Positions 15,781-24,786 of a DNA stretch of 34,092 nt are shown here, one piece after another. Every line of letters begins with the position of its first letter. Within the stretch, counting starts at the first letter, position 1. The notes under the pieces were generated by a model, which saw only the letters and a program-made list of their open reading frames with translations, had not been told where the DNA came from and made no database searches. The position numbers and the translations under genes are program-made. Origin of the DNA: Thermoanaerobacteraceae bacterium (lineage in GTDB: Bacteria; Bacillota; Thermoanaerobacteria; Thermoanaerobacterales; UBA4877); contig JASEJQ010000023.1 in the NCBI GenBank assembly GCA_030016635.1, positions 1 to 34,092 of the forward strand, in the 5' to 3' direction.

Positions 15781-16389
15781 TTAAAACATTGTAAGAAATC
15801 CCAGTAGTATCAGTATAATACCTGGTAAGTACTTGAGTCTTTCATCCTTCGCTGCTGTCACACTCTTTCCGATATATACACCCAGATATATGAAAAGCAT
15901 GTTGAAAATTCCAACTGCCACAGGAAGACCTATAAGCGGCATACCTCCCATGGAGGCACCAAGGCTGGCTCCAAAGGCATCCATTGCCAGAGCTATGCCA
16001 AGGAAAACTGCCTCTACAGTACTTATACTGCCAGAGTTATCCAGATCAGCTTTCAATGGCTGCTCAATAACTTTCACTGTTATCTCTATAAAATTTAGTC
16101 TGATAGTGAGCAATTCGGCGTCTTCCTGGCCTACCCGTCTTTCCCTTATTGCTGATATGAAGACGTATATACCTACCCCTATTAAAATAAAGGCGCCCAA
16201 TATTTTGGAATATTGGGGATTTAAGAAAACGGCCAGGCCATTTCCAATATACATGCTTATATATGTCGAAATGCTGGATATAAAACTGACGGCTAAGAGA
16301 GGTACAAAGGGGATGGCAATCCTCCTCATACCATATGAAAGGCCGACGCAGAGGCTATCTATGCTCAATGCCAGGGCAAGTATCACCAT
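15781..16389 (-). CDS. ytaF: Sporulation membrane protein YtaF-like (MntP/DUF204 family)
   Basis: About 202 residues with six hydrophobic segments in two halves. The repeated motif ALSIDSLCVGLSYGMRR near the N-terminus and ALAMDAFGASLGASMGG in the second half belong to the MntP/YtaF fold, where intramembrane Asp residues are conserved. The IDSLCVGLSYGMRRIAIP wording and the long middle loop (EQPLKADLDNSGSIS) are closer to YtaF than to the manganese exporter MntP. ATG at 16389 is taken as the start; an alternative GTG at 16407 would add 6 residues, and neither has a strong ribosome site. It follows the UxaA gene by about 75 nt. Confidence 0.72.
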   Translation of the reverse strand: MVILALALSIDSLCVGLSYGMRRIAIPFVPLLAVSFISSISTYISMYIGNGLAVFLNPQYSKILGAFILIGVGIYVFISAIRERRVGQEDAELLTIRLNFIEITVKVIEQPLKADLDNSGSISTVEAVFLGIALAMDAFGASLGASMGGMPLIGLPVAVGIFNMLFIYLGVYIGKSVTAAKDERLKYLPGIILILLGFLTMF

Positions 16390-16464
16390 AAATTCCAAGT
16401 CGCACACCCCATTTACTATAAAGCTATATACATATTACGCTACAGGGTGCCATTCTGTGATACT

Positions 16465-17622
16465 CTATATGGTGATACCACACCTCCAAATGCCAAATTC
16501 AGAAAAGCCAAACGACTCGGCTTTAGTCATCCTGCCGTTGGATACAGATAGAATTTCGTTAAATATCTCTCTCCCCACATCTTCTAAAGTGTTCTTCCCC
16601 TCTAAAATCGTTCCAGCGTTTATGTCTATGTTATCCTCCATTTTTCTGTAGGTCATGGGATTTCCGGTAACCTTAATAACCGGTACAATGGAATTGCCAA
16701 CCGGCGTGCCTCTGCCTGTAGTAAATACACATACCTGTGCCCCTCCTGCCACCATGCCCACCACTGAATCTACATCGAAGCCCGGTGAATCCATTATGAC
16801 AAGGCCCTTTTCTGTTGGTTTCTTGCCATATTCCACGACTTCCATTACAGGGGTCGTTCCTCCTTTGTGTATACATCCCAAAGATTTTTCTTCAATAGTA
16901 GAAAGGCCGCCGGCTATATTGCCTGGCGAAGGATTGGCTCCCCTAAGGTCTGCCCCTGTGCTCTTTACCTCGTCCTCTATATTTTTAACTATTTCATATA
17001 TCCTATCTGCAACAGCCTTATCCTTTGCCCGTCTCATTAATATATGTTCGGCACCTATAAACTCTGTAGTTTCACTTAAGATAATTGTGCCACCTTCTTT
17101 TATAATCGGGTCGCTGGCATAGCCCAGGGCAGGGTTTGCGGCCAGGCCTGATGTCGGGTCAGAGCCACCGCATTCTACAGCAACAATAAGTTCTGAAACA
17201 TCACACTCAGTTCTAACTTCCTCTGACATGTCCTCTACCATGCATCTTGCATACTCTACCCCCTTAGCTGCAGCTTTTGCTGTACCGCCCTCCTCCTGGA
17301 TAACCACCACCTCTACAGGCTTGCCGCTCTCTCTAATCCTGTCTGCTATAATATGAGGCTGCGCAGTCTCACACCCAAGACCTACCACAACCACCCCAAA
17401 GACATTGGGGTTCTTGCCAAGGCCGACAAGTATATTCATAGTCCTCTCCGCATCCCTGCCTATCTGGCCGCAGCCCTGCTGCATATTAAATGTTGTAGTT
17501 CCCTCTACCTGCATCGATATGAGCCTTGCCGTCTCACTGGAACAAACCACTGTAGGCAGTATAAGCACCTTATTCCTTATACCAACGCTACCATCGCTTC
17601 TCTTAAAACCCATAAACCTCAT
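16465..17622 (-). CDS. UxaA-family dehydratase, large subunit (copy 1)
   Basis: 385-residue large domain of the altronate/galactarate dehydratase (UxaA/GarD) family, iron-dependent lyases acting on sugar acids or sulfolactate (SuyB). Conserved blocks: GIRNKVLILP, QQGCGQIG, VVGLGCE, ECGGSDPTSGLAANPALG, TTEFIGAEHIL, SLGCIHKGG and DINAGTI. The matching SAF small subunit is encoded just upstream, 1 nt apart. AGAGGGGG precedes ATG. A paralog lies at 23629-24786. The substrate cannot be read; altronate, a C4 or C6 acid, or sulfolactate are all possible. Confidence 0.85.
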   Translation of the reverse strand: MRFMGFKRSDGSVGIRNKVLILPTVVCSSETARLISMQVEGTTTFNMQQGCGQIGRDAERTMNILVGLGKNPNVFGVVVVGLGCETAQPHIIADRIRESGKPVEVVVIQEEGGTAKAAAKGVEYARCMVEDMSEEVRTECDVSELIVAVECGGSDPTSGLAANPALGYASDPIIKEGGTIILSETTEFIGAEHILMRRAKDKAVADRIYEIVKNIEDEVKSTGADLRGANPSPGNIAGGLSTIEEKSLGCIHKGGTTPVMEVVEYGKKPTEKGLVIMDSPGFDVDSVVGMVAGGAQVCVFTTGRGTPVGNSIVPVIKVTGNPMTYRKMEDNIDINAGTILEGKNTLEDVGREIFNEILSVSNGRMTKAESFGFSEFGIWRCGITI

Positions 17623-17623
17623 G

Positions 17624-17890
17624 CTATTTCCCCCTCTGGCTTACTATATTGTGTACATGCACATACTCCCCGGCCTTTATATTTCTAACCGCTTTACCTA
17701 TCACCTCACCGTATTTCACCACATCTCCGCCCTCCTGGATATCCCGCACAGCAAACTTATGATATACAGGAATATTGTCCAGCAAAACGATATCATTGCC
17801 TCCAATGCTTATAACCTCACCACTTTGCAGGTCCTTCATAGCTGTCGCCACATTATCCCTCTTATCAATAATGATAGTCTTTTCTTCCAA
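17624..17890 (-). CDS. UxaA-family dehydratase, small SAF-domain subunit (copy 1)
   Basis: 88-residue SAF domain, the small partner of a split UxaA/SuyAB-type dehydratase. The C-terminal half KFAVRDIQEGGDVVKYGEVI and AGEYVHVHNI is the family signature; the HVHN end is typical. The start is TTG at 17890, with AGGGGG 8 nt upstream and no ATG nearby. It is followed by the large subunit gene after 1 nt. The domain is related to 24783-25073, which has a different N-terminus. Confidence 0.85.
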   Translation of the reverse strand: MEEKTIIIDKRDNVATAMKDLQSGEVISIGGNDIVLLDNIPVYHKFAVRDIQEGGDVVKYGEVIGKAVRNIKAGEYVHVHNIVSQRGK

Positions 17891-18476
17891 ACTAAAACCC
17901 CCTTAATCTCAATATGCCAAACATAATAAATAGAAAAATAAATAACACAACTAAAACTCACTTACAAAATATGTATTAAATTCAGACATATAACAAGTTT
18001 CACTATTGTTATCACTAATTTTATCACATCCATACTGTCATTTAAACAACTAAGCTCATTTAAATGATAGAAATTTTATACTTTAATCCTTAATCTACCC
18101 TTGCAGTGTGTGCAGAGAAATATGTCTCATAGATCAGATAACTTGCAATCCTTATAGATTGATGCTCTTAAATATCCTCACCCTGAAAGAAATTAAAATA
18201 ACTTAAAAAATAAAATTAATGCCAAAGCAATATGAACATTCTATGCCTTTCCCCTCAAGTACACTATCTGGAATTTTAAACCATAATTTTGGATCTGCAG
18301 CATTCTTGTAAAACTCCACAAATCTGCACAAGACATGGTATTTTCAGGTGATTTATGATATAATATTAAGTATAATAAAGATAACAAGAGATAACTTACA
18401 TAAATCACGATAAATGAGGCAAAATCAATATTGTATTATTCATAAACCCATATTTTATATGGAGGAGGCAGCGAGA
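17891..18476. other. AT-rich divergent region between UxaA copy 1 and the HD-GYP gene
   Basis: About 585 bases with no gene. It contains an inverted repeat CATTTAAA (18039-18046) / TTTAAATG (18059-18066), the second arm being part of a 10-bp palindrome CATTTAAATG (18057-18066), a possible operator about 150 nt upstream of the dehydratase genes. Unlike copy 2, no sigma-54 -24/-12 element is found here: a TGGCAT near 17916 has no TTGC at the right distance. Confidence 0.4.
18356..18364 (+). promoter_or_regulatory. Extended -10 promoter of the HD-GYP gene
   Basis: TGATATAAT (18356-18364) is a perfect extended -10 element about 110 nt upstream of the start at 18477. The -35 position (TGGTAT) is weak. 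Confidence 0.5.
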
Positions 18477-20135
18477 ATGCTTACATATTTTGATAATATC
18501 GAAATCAATTTAGACTTAATAGAAAGTCTTTCAGATTTTAAAAAAGAATTTAACATAAACTGTTTAAGTATTCTTTTGGTTGATAATAGAAAAATATATA
18601 ATGTTGAAGAAATATATACTGTTAATAATTGCCAAGCCTCCCTATTCCTGCAAAATAATACTATTGTTTATCTTGCATGTGATAGTTTAAAACCTGTTTA
18701 TCATCTTGTTGAAGATGATGATATTGTTGCTCCATTAAATAAAAATTTTGTCGAAGAAGTATGCATTCCTATAAATGTAGAAAAACATAAAGATATTATT
18801 GTTTGTGTGTATTTTGGATTCAGTAACAAAACTAAAGGCATCCCAGAATTATTATCTTCATTTTTTAGCAAGCTTGACCTATTTAAAATATACTCTTATG
18901 CATTTTTAAAATACAATGAATTAAGCAACACTGAAAAAATTGCAAAACTACTCATATTGTTCGAAGATACTATAAAAATCAATCAGTCGTCTATGAGGTT
19001 GCACGCTTTCAATGTAGCATTCTGGACTATTGAAATAGCTAAAAAACTGAATTTCCCGAAGGACGAGCTTGAAAAACTCTATTATGCAGCCTTATTCCAT
19101 GATATAGGGAAAATAAGAATTAAAAGCAGTATAATTAACAAAGAAAGTCCATTAACAGAAGAAGAATACGAGGAAGTTAAACGCCACGTAGAGTACGGAT
19201 ATATAATTACAAAGGAATTATTTGATGATATATATCCCGATATTCCTTTATGGGTAAAATACCATCATGAAATGTATGACGGAAGTGGTTACCCCAATGG
19301 ATTGAAAGGTAATGATATCCCTCTCCCAAGCAGGATTATTAAGGTTGCAGATGTAATAGATGTCTTGTATTCTCCCAGGAGCTATAAACAAAATGTTTCT
19401 GTTGACAAAATAATTGCCGAACTCAAAAGATGCAGTGGAAAAGATTTTGATCCAGAAGTTGTAGATGCAGCACTAGAAGTAATTAATGAAAGAATTATTC
19501 TACCGATGGATATGTTAAAATCTAGTAGTGAAAAAATTTTACCTGCAAATCTTTCGCTGCAAACTTATAAAGATATATTCAATTTTGATGGCTATTTCTA
19601 CTCTAATGAAGAACAAAGTTATTTTAAATCTACTAATGCCATTAAAGATATAAAAGACTTGTGGAATTTACTTTCAGCTTCTCTGGTTGTGGAAATACTT
19701 AATTCAATATATGAGTATGAAGTTGATGTAGTTCCAATAGATGAAAACACTTATCTAGTTTCAAACATAAGATCTCTCGAAAGTAAGAGCTATGTATCCA
19801 TATTATGGGAGTTGGAGGCAATTTTAATTACACAGGACGGTAAAAACATAAACGTCAAAGTCAAAAAACTTTCAGCTGATGATCTATTATTTGTATGTGA
19901 TAATACATACACTTTCAATATGGCAACTCTTTACAAGATGAGGCTGCAATTTGAAGATGGTGAAGTGTTAATTTTAAACGGAAGAATTACTTACAGTTAC
20001 CCTGCATCTGCCGATTGCGTTTATTATAAATATACCTTTACAAATATTATAGAAACAACAAGAGATAAATTGTTCAGACAGATTTTTAGAAAGCAAATTG
20101 AGTTAAGGAGGCAATTTGAAAGGATTTTAAAATAG
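18477..20135 (+). CDS. HD-GYP domain protein, putative c-di-GMP phosphodiesterase
   Basis: 552 residues from ATG 18477, chosen for GGAGGAGG 8 nt upstream. Residues 1-165 are an unrecognised, perhaps GAF-like, sensor. Residues about 175-340 are an HD-GYP domain: HDIGK (HD at 208-209) and HHEMYDGSGYPNGLKG (263-278, with the GYP), so metal-binding and signature residues are present. The C-terminal 150 residues end in YKYTFTNIIETTRDKLFRQI, a pattern reminiscent of a PilZ domain, but the PilZ RxxxR motif is not obvious. HD-GYP enzymes hydrolyse c-di-GMP. Base composition is clearly more AT-rich than the metabolic neighbours, and an intron relic follows, both consistent with acquired DNA. Confidence 0.85.
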   Translation: MLTYFDNIEINLDLIESLSDFKKEFNINCLSILLVDNRKIYNVEEIYTVNNCQASLFLQNNTIVYLACDSLKPVYHLVEDDDIVAPLNKNFVEEVCIPINVEKHKDIIVCVYFGFSNKTKGIPELLSSFFSKLDLFKIYSYAFLKYNELSNTEKIAKLLILFEDTIKINQSSMRLHAFNVAFWTIEIAKKLNFPKDELEKLYYAALFHDIGKIRIKSSIINKESPLTEEEYEEVKRHVEYGYIITKELFDDIYPDIPLWVKYHHEMYDGSGYPNGLKGNDIPLPSRIIKVADVIDVLYSPRSYKQNVSVDKIIAELKRCSGKDFDPEVVDAALEVINERIILPMDMLKSSSEKILPANLSLQTYKDIFNFDGYFYSNEEQSYFKSTNAIKDIKDLWNLLSASLVVEILNSIYEYEVDVVPIDENTYLVSNIRSLESKSYVSILWELEAILITQDGKNINVKVKKLSADDLLFVCDNTYTFNMATLYKMRLQFEDGEVLILNGRITYSYPASADCVYYKYTFTNIIETTRDKLFRQIFRKQIELRRQFERILK

Positions 20136-20164
20136 CTTTTTAAAATCACGCCATTAAAAATTTA

Positions 20165-20354
20165 TCTCAAACACCCCAAGCCAACCTTATATGCGGCTTA
20201 AATTCCTCAGGCTGGGATTTTGCCTCCAGCTTCCTTTACCACCCACCTTTGGTGGGTACCCGGACCTCACGACGGACACCCTTGCTCTTGGCAGGTTTAA
20301 TACCAAGTCCATAGCGGACTTTCACCGCTTTAGCTTAGCCCATGCCGGGCGCGC
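20165..20354 (-). mobile_element. Group II intron 5' relic (domain I only)
   Basis: On the minus strand, 20354 starts GCGCGCCCGGCATGGGC, close to the bacterial group II intron start GUGYGCCC (second base C instead of U). There follow landmarks of domain I in order: GGTGAAAGTCC, CAAGGGTGTCCGTCG, GGAAGCTGGAGGCAAA and GCATATAAGG. No intron-encoded reverse transcriptase and no domain V/VI follow; the fragment ends within 30 bases of the HD-GYP stop. The 5' end sits immediately after a terminator hairpin, as class C introns do. Class is not certain; splicing is impossible. Confidence 0.75.
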
Positions 20355-20397
20355 TAAAAAGGCCGCAGCTTGATTATACAGCTGCGGCCTTTTTAGC
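20353..20397 (-). terminator. Strong terminator of the acid-sugar operon
   Basis: Perfect 18-bp stem: GCTAAAAAGGCCGCAGCT (20353-20370) and its complement 20380-20397, 9-nt loop. On the minus strand it follows the pdxA stop at once and ends in TTTTTAGC. Its foot touches the intron relic. Confidence 0.92.
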
Positions 20398-20398
20398 A

Positions 20399-21382
20399 TT
20401 ATCGGTTGGTTGCAAATTGTACTGCCATTTCAATAGCTTTTATCATGCTTGTTTCATCTGCTGTACCTTTGCCTGCCTTTCCAAATGCCGTACCATGATC
20501 TACCGATGTCCTGATTATTGGTAACCCTACCGTAACATTCACTCCACCCATAAAATCTAAGAGCTTCAAGGGGATGTGCCCCTGGTCATGATACATGACT
20601 ACTGCAATGTCATACTTGCCATCTTTGCAATGCAGGAAGATAGTGTCAGGTGGTAGAGGACCATTTGCATCAATTCCTTCTTCTCTTGCCTTCTCTATTG
20701 CCGGTATGATTTCTTTTATCTCCTCATCGCCAAATAATCCATTTTCACCAGCATGGGGATTTAGCCCTGCCACGGCTATCCTGGGAGATTTTAACCCAAG
20801 GTCATTCATGGCCTTATCTGCCAATTTTATGACCTTGTATACCCTTTCCTTCTTTACCCTGTCACAGGCCTCTCTTAAAGATACGTGGGTGGATACATGT
20901 ATAACCTTCAATGGCCCACCTGTAAGCATCATTGCATAATCCTTTGTACCGGTGAGGTCAGCAAAAATCTCTGTGTGTCCCGAGTAATGATAACCTGCCA
21001 GGTTTAAAGCTTCTTTATTAATTGGTCCGGTAACAACGGCGCTTAATTCCCCGGCCAGAGCCAGTTCAATACCCTTTTTTATATATTCAAATGCAGCCCT
21101 GCCGCACTCTGGTTGTACCCTGCCAAACTGATAACTATCCTTCACATTGTTTAAAGAGATCAGGTTTACTTTATAATCAATGCAATCATCTACATTATCA
21201 ACGACGTTAATATCCGACTCGAAAGCAACTATCAAAGCAGCTCTCTTGATCACATTAATATCACCTATTACTACAGGTATACATGAATCAAGAATTCCTT
21301 TATTTTTGAGTGCTTTCAAGGTTACCTCGGGACCCACGCCAGCAGGGTCACCAATAGTAATCCCGATTAATGGCTTGTTCAT
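20399..21382 (-). CDS. pdxA2: PdxA-family 4-phosphate dehydrogenase, probably catabolic (PdxA2 type)
   Basis: NAD-dependent dehydrogenase/decarboxylase of the PdxA family, 327 residues. ATG 21382 follows GAAGGG and lies 16 nt after the kinase stop; an in-frame ATG at 21412 inside the kinase gene is less likely. Motifs: GITIGDPAGVGPE at the N-terminus, TGPINKEAL, YHYSGHTE, metal-ligand NPHAGENG and MYHDQGHIPLK. Position next to a DUF1537 kinase is the established signature of PdxA2, which oxidatively decarboxylates a C4 acid-sugar 4-phosphate (e.g. D-threonate 4-phosphate) to dihydroxyacetone phosphate, rather than vitamin B6 synthesis. Last gene of the operon. Confidence 0.88.
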   Translation of the reverse strand: MNKPLIGITIGDPAGVGPEVTLKALKNKGILDSCIPVVIGDINVIKRAALIVAFESDINVVDNVDDCIDYKVNLISLNNVKDSYQFGRVQPECGRAAFEYIKKGIELALAGELSAVVTGPINKEALNLAGYHYSGHTEIFADLTGTKDYAMMLTGGPLKVIHVSTHVSLREACDRVKKERVYKVIKLADKAMNDLGLKSPRIAVAGLNPHAGENGLFGDEEIKEIIPAIEKAREEGIDANGPLPPDTIFLHCKDGKYDIAVVMYHDQGHIPLKLLDFMGGVNVTVGLPIIRTSVDHGTAFGKAGKGTADETSMIKAIEMAVQFATNR

Positions 21383-21398
21383 CTTTTCATCCCTTCTA

Positions 21399-22652
21399 TT
21401 ACATTCCGACATCTTTGAGATATTTTATAGCGTGACTTATGGAATCAGCCTTTCCAAAACCCCCAGCCTTGGTTATGAGGTTTGTACCATCATAGGGTCC
21501 TCCCCAAATCTTTAAGACAGGTATGCCTGTCTCCAGCTCGTCTATAACCACAGAACCATCAGCCTTCATTGCTTTTATTGCACTTATAGCAATATCTCCC
21601 CCTGTTATAAATAGTCCCGAAAGCTTGTGCTTGCTCATCAGTTCATTAACGATAGTCCCCAGGGAGTCTGCAATTTTTTTGCTTACATTGCTCATACTAA
21701 TATTTTTGTTTTTTGCCCACTCTACTGTGCTTTCGTAATCTGACCTTGTATTGGTGGTTGAAATGATAACATCCATCCCCATGCCGAGAAGTCTATCTGC
21801 CTCTTCTATTATCCTGTTAACCTCTATTTCTTCATTATTTAATAGGGTAACTGCATTAATGACAATTCCATGGGCTTCGTTTTTCTCCACAACATGATTG
21901 TATTGTTCTATGCTTACGCTATTAACGCTTCCAACCACACTCAGGACAGGTTTTTGTGGCTTTTTATAGTTTTCAAAAAGGGCATTGGCTAAACCTGCAG
22001 AACCAACCCACAGAATCTTTTTATCCAATAAAGCTGCTACCTGTGTTATCATGCTGAGGTCTTCTGGTGTCTCCACATCAAATATAATGGCGTGTGGTGG
22101 TCTTATTTTTTCGAGTTTCTCCCGAAGATTATGCCTTAAGTCATTTAACCCAATAATGCCGCATGGAATATCAAAATCAGCTGTTAATATGTCCTTTAAC
22201 ACTGCAGTTTTGACCGGGTTTTTGGGGTCATTTGCAAGTTCAGTTTCATTGATAGGTATCCCATTTAAAAGGTGTACACCACCTATTGTAGTCCTTCCTA
22301 TCTGTGGATAGGCAGGAGAGAACACAATTATATCTATATCCATGTATTCACATATAGCCTTTATCTCGGCACTGATATTTCCACGTAGCGTGGAATCGAC
22401 TTTTTTATATATGATTGAGGGCTCAAAATTCTTTTTTATTGTTTCTGACACGTCCGATAATATGTTATAAGCCTCTTCTTTTGAAATGGACCTGGATTCT
22501 GTATCTATAACAATAGCATCCCATCTATATGTGCTGTTAATACGGGATGGGTCAATGAAAACTACAGTATCAAATCCATATTTTTTCAGTTGTACTCCTG
22601 TGTCATTTGCTCCAGTAAAATCGTCTGCAATTACTACAGCTTTTTGCATCAT
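21399..22652 (-). CDS. DUF1537 four-carbon acid-sugar kinase (DtnK/OtnK/LtnK family)
   Basis: 417 residues. N-terminal sugar-acid binding domain with VVIADDFTGANDTGVQLKK and KKVDSTLRGN; C-terminal nucleotide-binding domain with LFITGGDIA and NLITKAGGFG. The family phosphorylates D-threonate, L-threonate, D-erythronate or 3-oxo-tetronates. With PdxA immediately downstream, D-threonate kinase (DtnK) is the best guess, but the flanking dehydratase and KdgT permease leave the substrate open. GGAGG precedes two adjacent ATGs (22652, 22649). Confidence 0.88.
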   Translation of the reverse strand: MMQKAVVIADDFTGANDTGVQLKKYGFDTVVFIDPSRINSTYRWDAIVIDTESRSISKEEAYNILSDVSETIKKNFEPSIIYKKVDSTLRGNISAEIKAICEYMDIDIIVFSPAYPQIGRTTIGGVHLLNGIPINETELANDPKNPVKTAVLKDILTADFDIPCGIIGLNDLRHNLREKLEKIRPPHAIIFDVETPEDLSMITQVAALLDKKILWVGSAGLANALFENYKKPQKPVLSVVGSVNSVSIEQYNHVVEKNEAHGIVINAVTLLNNEEIEVNRIIEEADRLLGMGMDVIISTTNTRSDYESTVEWAKNKNISMSNVSKKIADSLGTIVNELMSKHKLSGLFITGGDIAISAIKAMKADGSVVIDELETGIPVLKIWGGPYDGTNLITKAGGFGKADSISHAIKYLKDVGM

Positions 22653-22665
22653 GTATCCTCCATTT

Positions 22666-23610
22666 TTAAGATTTAGCAGCTGCCTTTTCTCTTCTATCCA
22701 GGTATGAGGTTAAAAGAGGACATAATACGGCTGTTATTATTACAGAGGCTGCAATCTGTGCCGTGGCAACTGGTGCTATAGCTGCAAGACTGGGATCTGC
22801 TGCCGCAACAGCGGCCGGTGTGGCTACAGCATTTCCTGCAGTCGTTCCTATGGCTGCTCCAACACCTTTTCTCTCTTTAAAACCGTATTTAATTGTATAG
22901 TAGCCACCAAGGCCTGTCAAAACAACTGTCATAAGCCCCAATAGCACACCTGGCAAGCCGGCTGTATATATTGTTCTAAAGTCAAGACCGGCACCTAATG
23001 GAAATGCAAAGAATGGAATCAAGAGGTCCTGCCCTTTAGCTAAAAGTTTTCTCCAGTCCTCATCCAGGTTGCCCAAAATCATACCCACTACAATAGGTAC
23101 CAGAACAGCCACGAATGCTATAAAAGGAATATTGGCCAGGCCAGTTGCACCAAGTGCAACCATAGTGAAAAACGGGCCGTCATTTATAGACAAAACCGAT
23201 ATGGCACCAACATCACTGGCATCCCCAAATTCACCAGCCAATGCTGCGTATAACCCACCGTTGGAGTTGGTTAAAGCACCTATTATCGCCAGTGGTGTGA
23301 GGCCAAATAATCCGGCTGGCCCCATAAATCTTCCCACCAGCCACCCAATAATTGCACCAATGAAAAATTTGACTGCAGTGAGGGCTACACCCTTCGCCAA
23401 TGGAACCCCTGCCTGCTTAAAATTTATCTGTGACCCCATGCAGAGCACAAAAAGCCCGATGAGCGGCATAGCGCCCTGTTTGAAAAGAGCTGTTGTAAAA
23501 CCGCCGATATTTAAAGCTTCTGGAAACAAGGTATTTATAATGGCACCCAAAAGTAGCGGAACAACCATCATACCCCCTGGTATCTTTTTCATATACTTCA
23601 TTATTGGCAT
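22666..23610 (-). CDS. kdgT: KdgT-family sugar-acid permease
   Basis: 314-residue membrane protein of the 2-keto-3-deoxygluconate permease (KdgT) family, proton-linked import of acid sugars. About ten hydrophobic segments; conserved GSQINFKQAG, ALTNSNGGLYAALAG, SINDGPFFTM and AGLDFRTI segments, and the alanine-rich GNAVATPAAVAAADP near the C-terminus. GGGGAGG lies 9 nt before ATG. It lies between the dehydratase and the kinase genes, so it probably imports this operon's substrate, which need not be 2-keto-3-deoxygluconate. Confidence 0.9.
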   Translation of the reverse strand: MPIMKYMKKIPGGMMVVPLLLGAIINTLFPEALNIGGFTTALFKQGAMPLIGLFVLCMGSQINFKQAGVPLAKGVALTAVKFFIGAIIGWLVGRFMGPAGLFGLTPLAIIGALTNSNGGLYAALAGEFGDASDVGAISVLSINDGPFFTMVALGATGLANIPFIAFVAVLVPIVVGMILGNLDEDWRKLLAKGQDLLIPFFAFPLGAGLDFRTIYTAGLPGVLLGLMTVVLTGLGGYYTIKYGFKERKGVGAAIGTTAGNAVATPAAVAAADPSLAAIAPVATAQIAASVIITAVLCPLLTSYLDRREKAAAKS

Positions 23611-23628
23611 TTACATAACCTCCCCTTT

Positions 23629-24786
23629 TTAAAAAGTTGATATTAGTTTATATATACCGAATTCCCTGTGGCCCAATGCCTCGGCCTTTGTTAGCTTGCC
23701 ATTAGCTACATTGACTATCTCATTAAAAATAGTTTCACCTACTTCTTTCAATGACTGATCCCCTTCCACTATTGTTCCAGCATTTATATCTATGTTGTCT
23801 TTCATATTCTCATACGTCCAGGGGTTACCGGTAACCTTTATAACCGGGCATATGGGTGAACCAGTGGGCGTACCTCTGCCTGTAGTAAAGACCACTATCT
23901 GTGAACCCCCGGCTGTCATACCTGTAATAGACTCTATATCCTGTCCGGGTGTATCCATGATATATAATCCCTTGCCCTTTGGAGCTTCACCATAATCCAG
24001 CACATCTTGTATGGGTTTGGTACCCCCCTTGTAAATGCAGCCAAGAGATTTTTCCTCAATGGTTGTGATCCCACCCTCTATGTTTCCCGGGGTAGGCTGA
24101 CCTCCTCTCATATCCACACCCATTGTCTTGGCTTTATCCTCACAGGCCTTTACAATGTCCAGTATCTTTTGACCCACCTCAGTGGTAACTGCTCTCCTTG
24201 CAAGGATATGTTCTGCGCCAATAAACTCAGTGGTTTCGGAGAAAATTGATGTACCACCCATGTCCACCAGCTTATCGGAGGCATAGCCCACAGCAGGATT
24301 CGAGGCCAGGCCGGACGTGGTATCAGACCCACCACACTCAATAGAAAGTATGAGTTCTGATATATCCCCTTCGCTCTTTTCCATTGACAAAACTTCCTGT
24401 GCCATTTCCCTTAATAGTCTTGTACCTATCTCTTCAGCCTTCAATGTTCCACCGCACTCTTGAATGATTATATATTGTACTGGCTTACCTGTAGAAGCAA
24501 TTTCTTTTGCTACATGTTCTGTGGGTACCCCCTCACAGCCGAGACCAACCACAAGTACTCCACCTACGTTTGCATTTTTTCCAAGCCCAATGAGTACCCT
24601 TATAACCTGCTCCATATCTGCTCCAACCTGGCAGCAGCCGTGCTGATTTGGTATAGATACGGCCCCCTCCACATTGGAGGCTATCCTTGCTGCGACCTCT
24701 GAGGCACAAACTGAGGATGGAATTACAAGTAAATGATTTCTTATACCAAAACTGCCATCTTCTCTCCTATATCCTTTTATCTTCAT
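23629..24786 (-). CDS. UxaA-family dehydratase, large subunit (copy 2)
   Basis: 385 residues, paralog of copy 1 with the same blocks: GIRNHLLVIPSSVCASE, HGCCQVG, VVGLGCEGVP, ECGGSDTTSGLASNPAVG, TTEFIGAEHIL, SLGCIYKGG and DINAGTI. The cysteines of the iron site (GLGC, CGG) are kept. It overlaps the small subunit gene by 4 nt and precedes kdgT by 18 nt, so it belongs to the sigma-54 operon. Likely a lyase that dehydrates a sugar acid; the exact substrate is unknown. Confidence 0.87.
   Translation of the reverse strand: MKIKGYRREDGSFGIRNHLLVIPSSVCASEVAARIASNVEGAVSIPNQHGCCQVGADMEQVIRVLIGLGKNANVGGVLVVGLGCEGVPTEHVAKEIASTGKPVQYIIIQECGGTLKAEEIGTRLLREMAQEVLSMEKSEGDISELILSIECGGSDTTSGLASNPAVGYASDKLVDMGGTSIFSETTEFIGAEHILARRAVTTEVGQKILDIVKACEDKAKTMGVDMRGGQPTPGNIEGGITTIEEKSLGCIYKGGTKPIQDVLDYGEAPKGKGLYIMDTPGQDIESITGMTAGGSQIVVFTTGRGTPTGSPICPVIKVTGNPWTYENMKDNIDINAGTIVEGDQSLKEVGETIFNEIVNVANGKLTKAEALGHREFGIYKLISTF

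Noticed and set aside
15781-16389. Manganese exporter MntP
   Set aside because: Same superfamily, but the sequence pattern and length are closer to sporulation protein YtaF, and it is not next to mntR/mntH.
17905-17930. Second sigma-54 promoter upstream of UxaA copy 1 (TGGCAT)
   Set aside because: No GC/TTGC element at the required distance downstream.
20191-20373. Short plus-strand frames across 20191-20524
   Set aside because: They are the complement of the intron relic and the pdxA terminator, with no start signals.
20399-21382. Vitamin B6 biosynthesis role for PdxA
   Set aside because: No other pyridoxine genes are near, and the neighbour is a DUF1537 kinase, the known sign of the catabolic PdxA2 branch.
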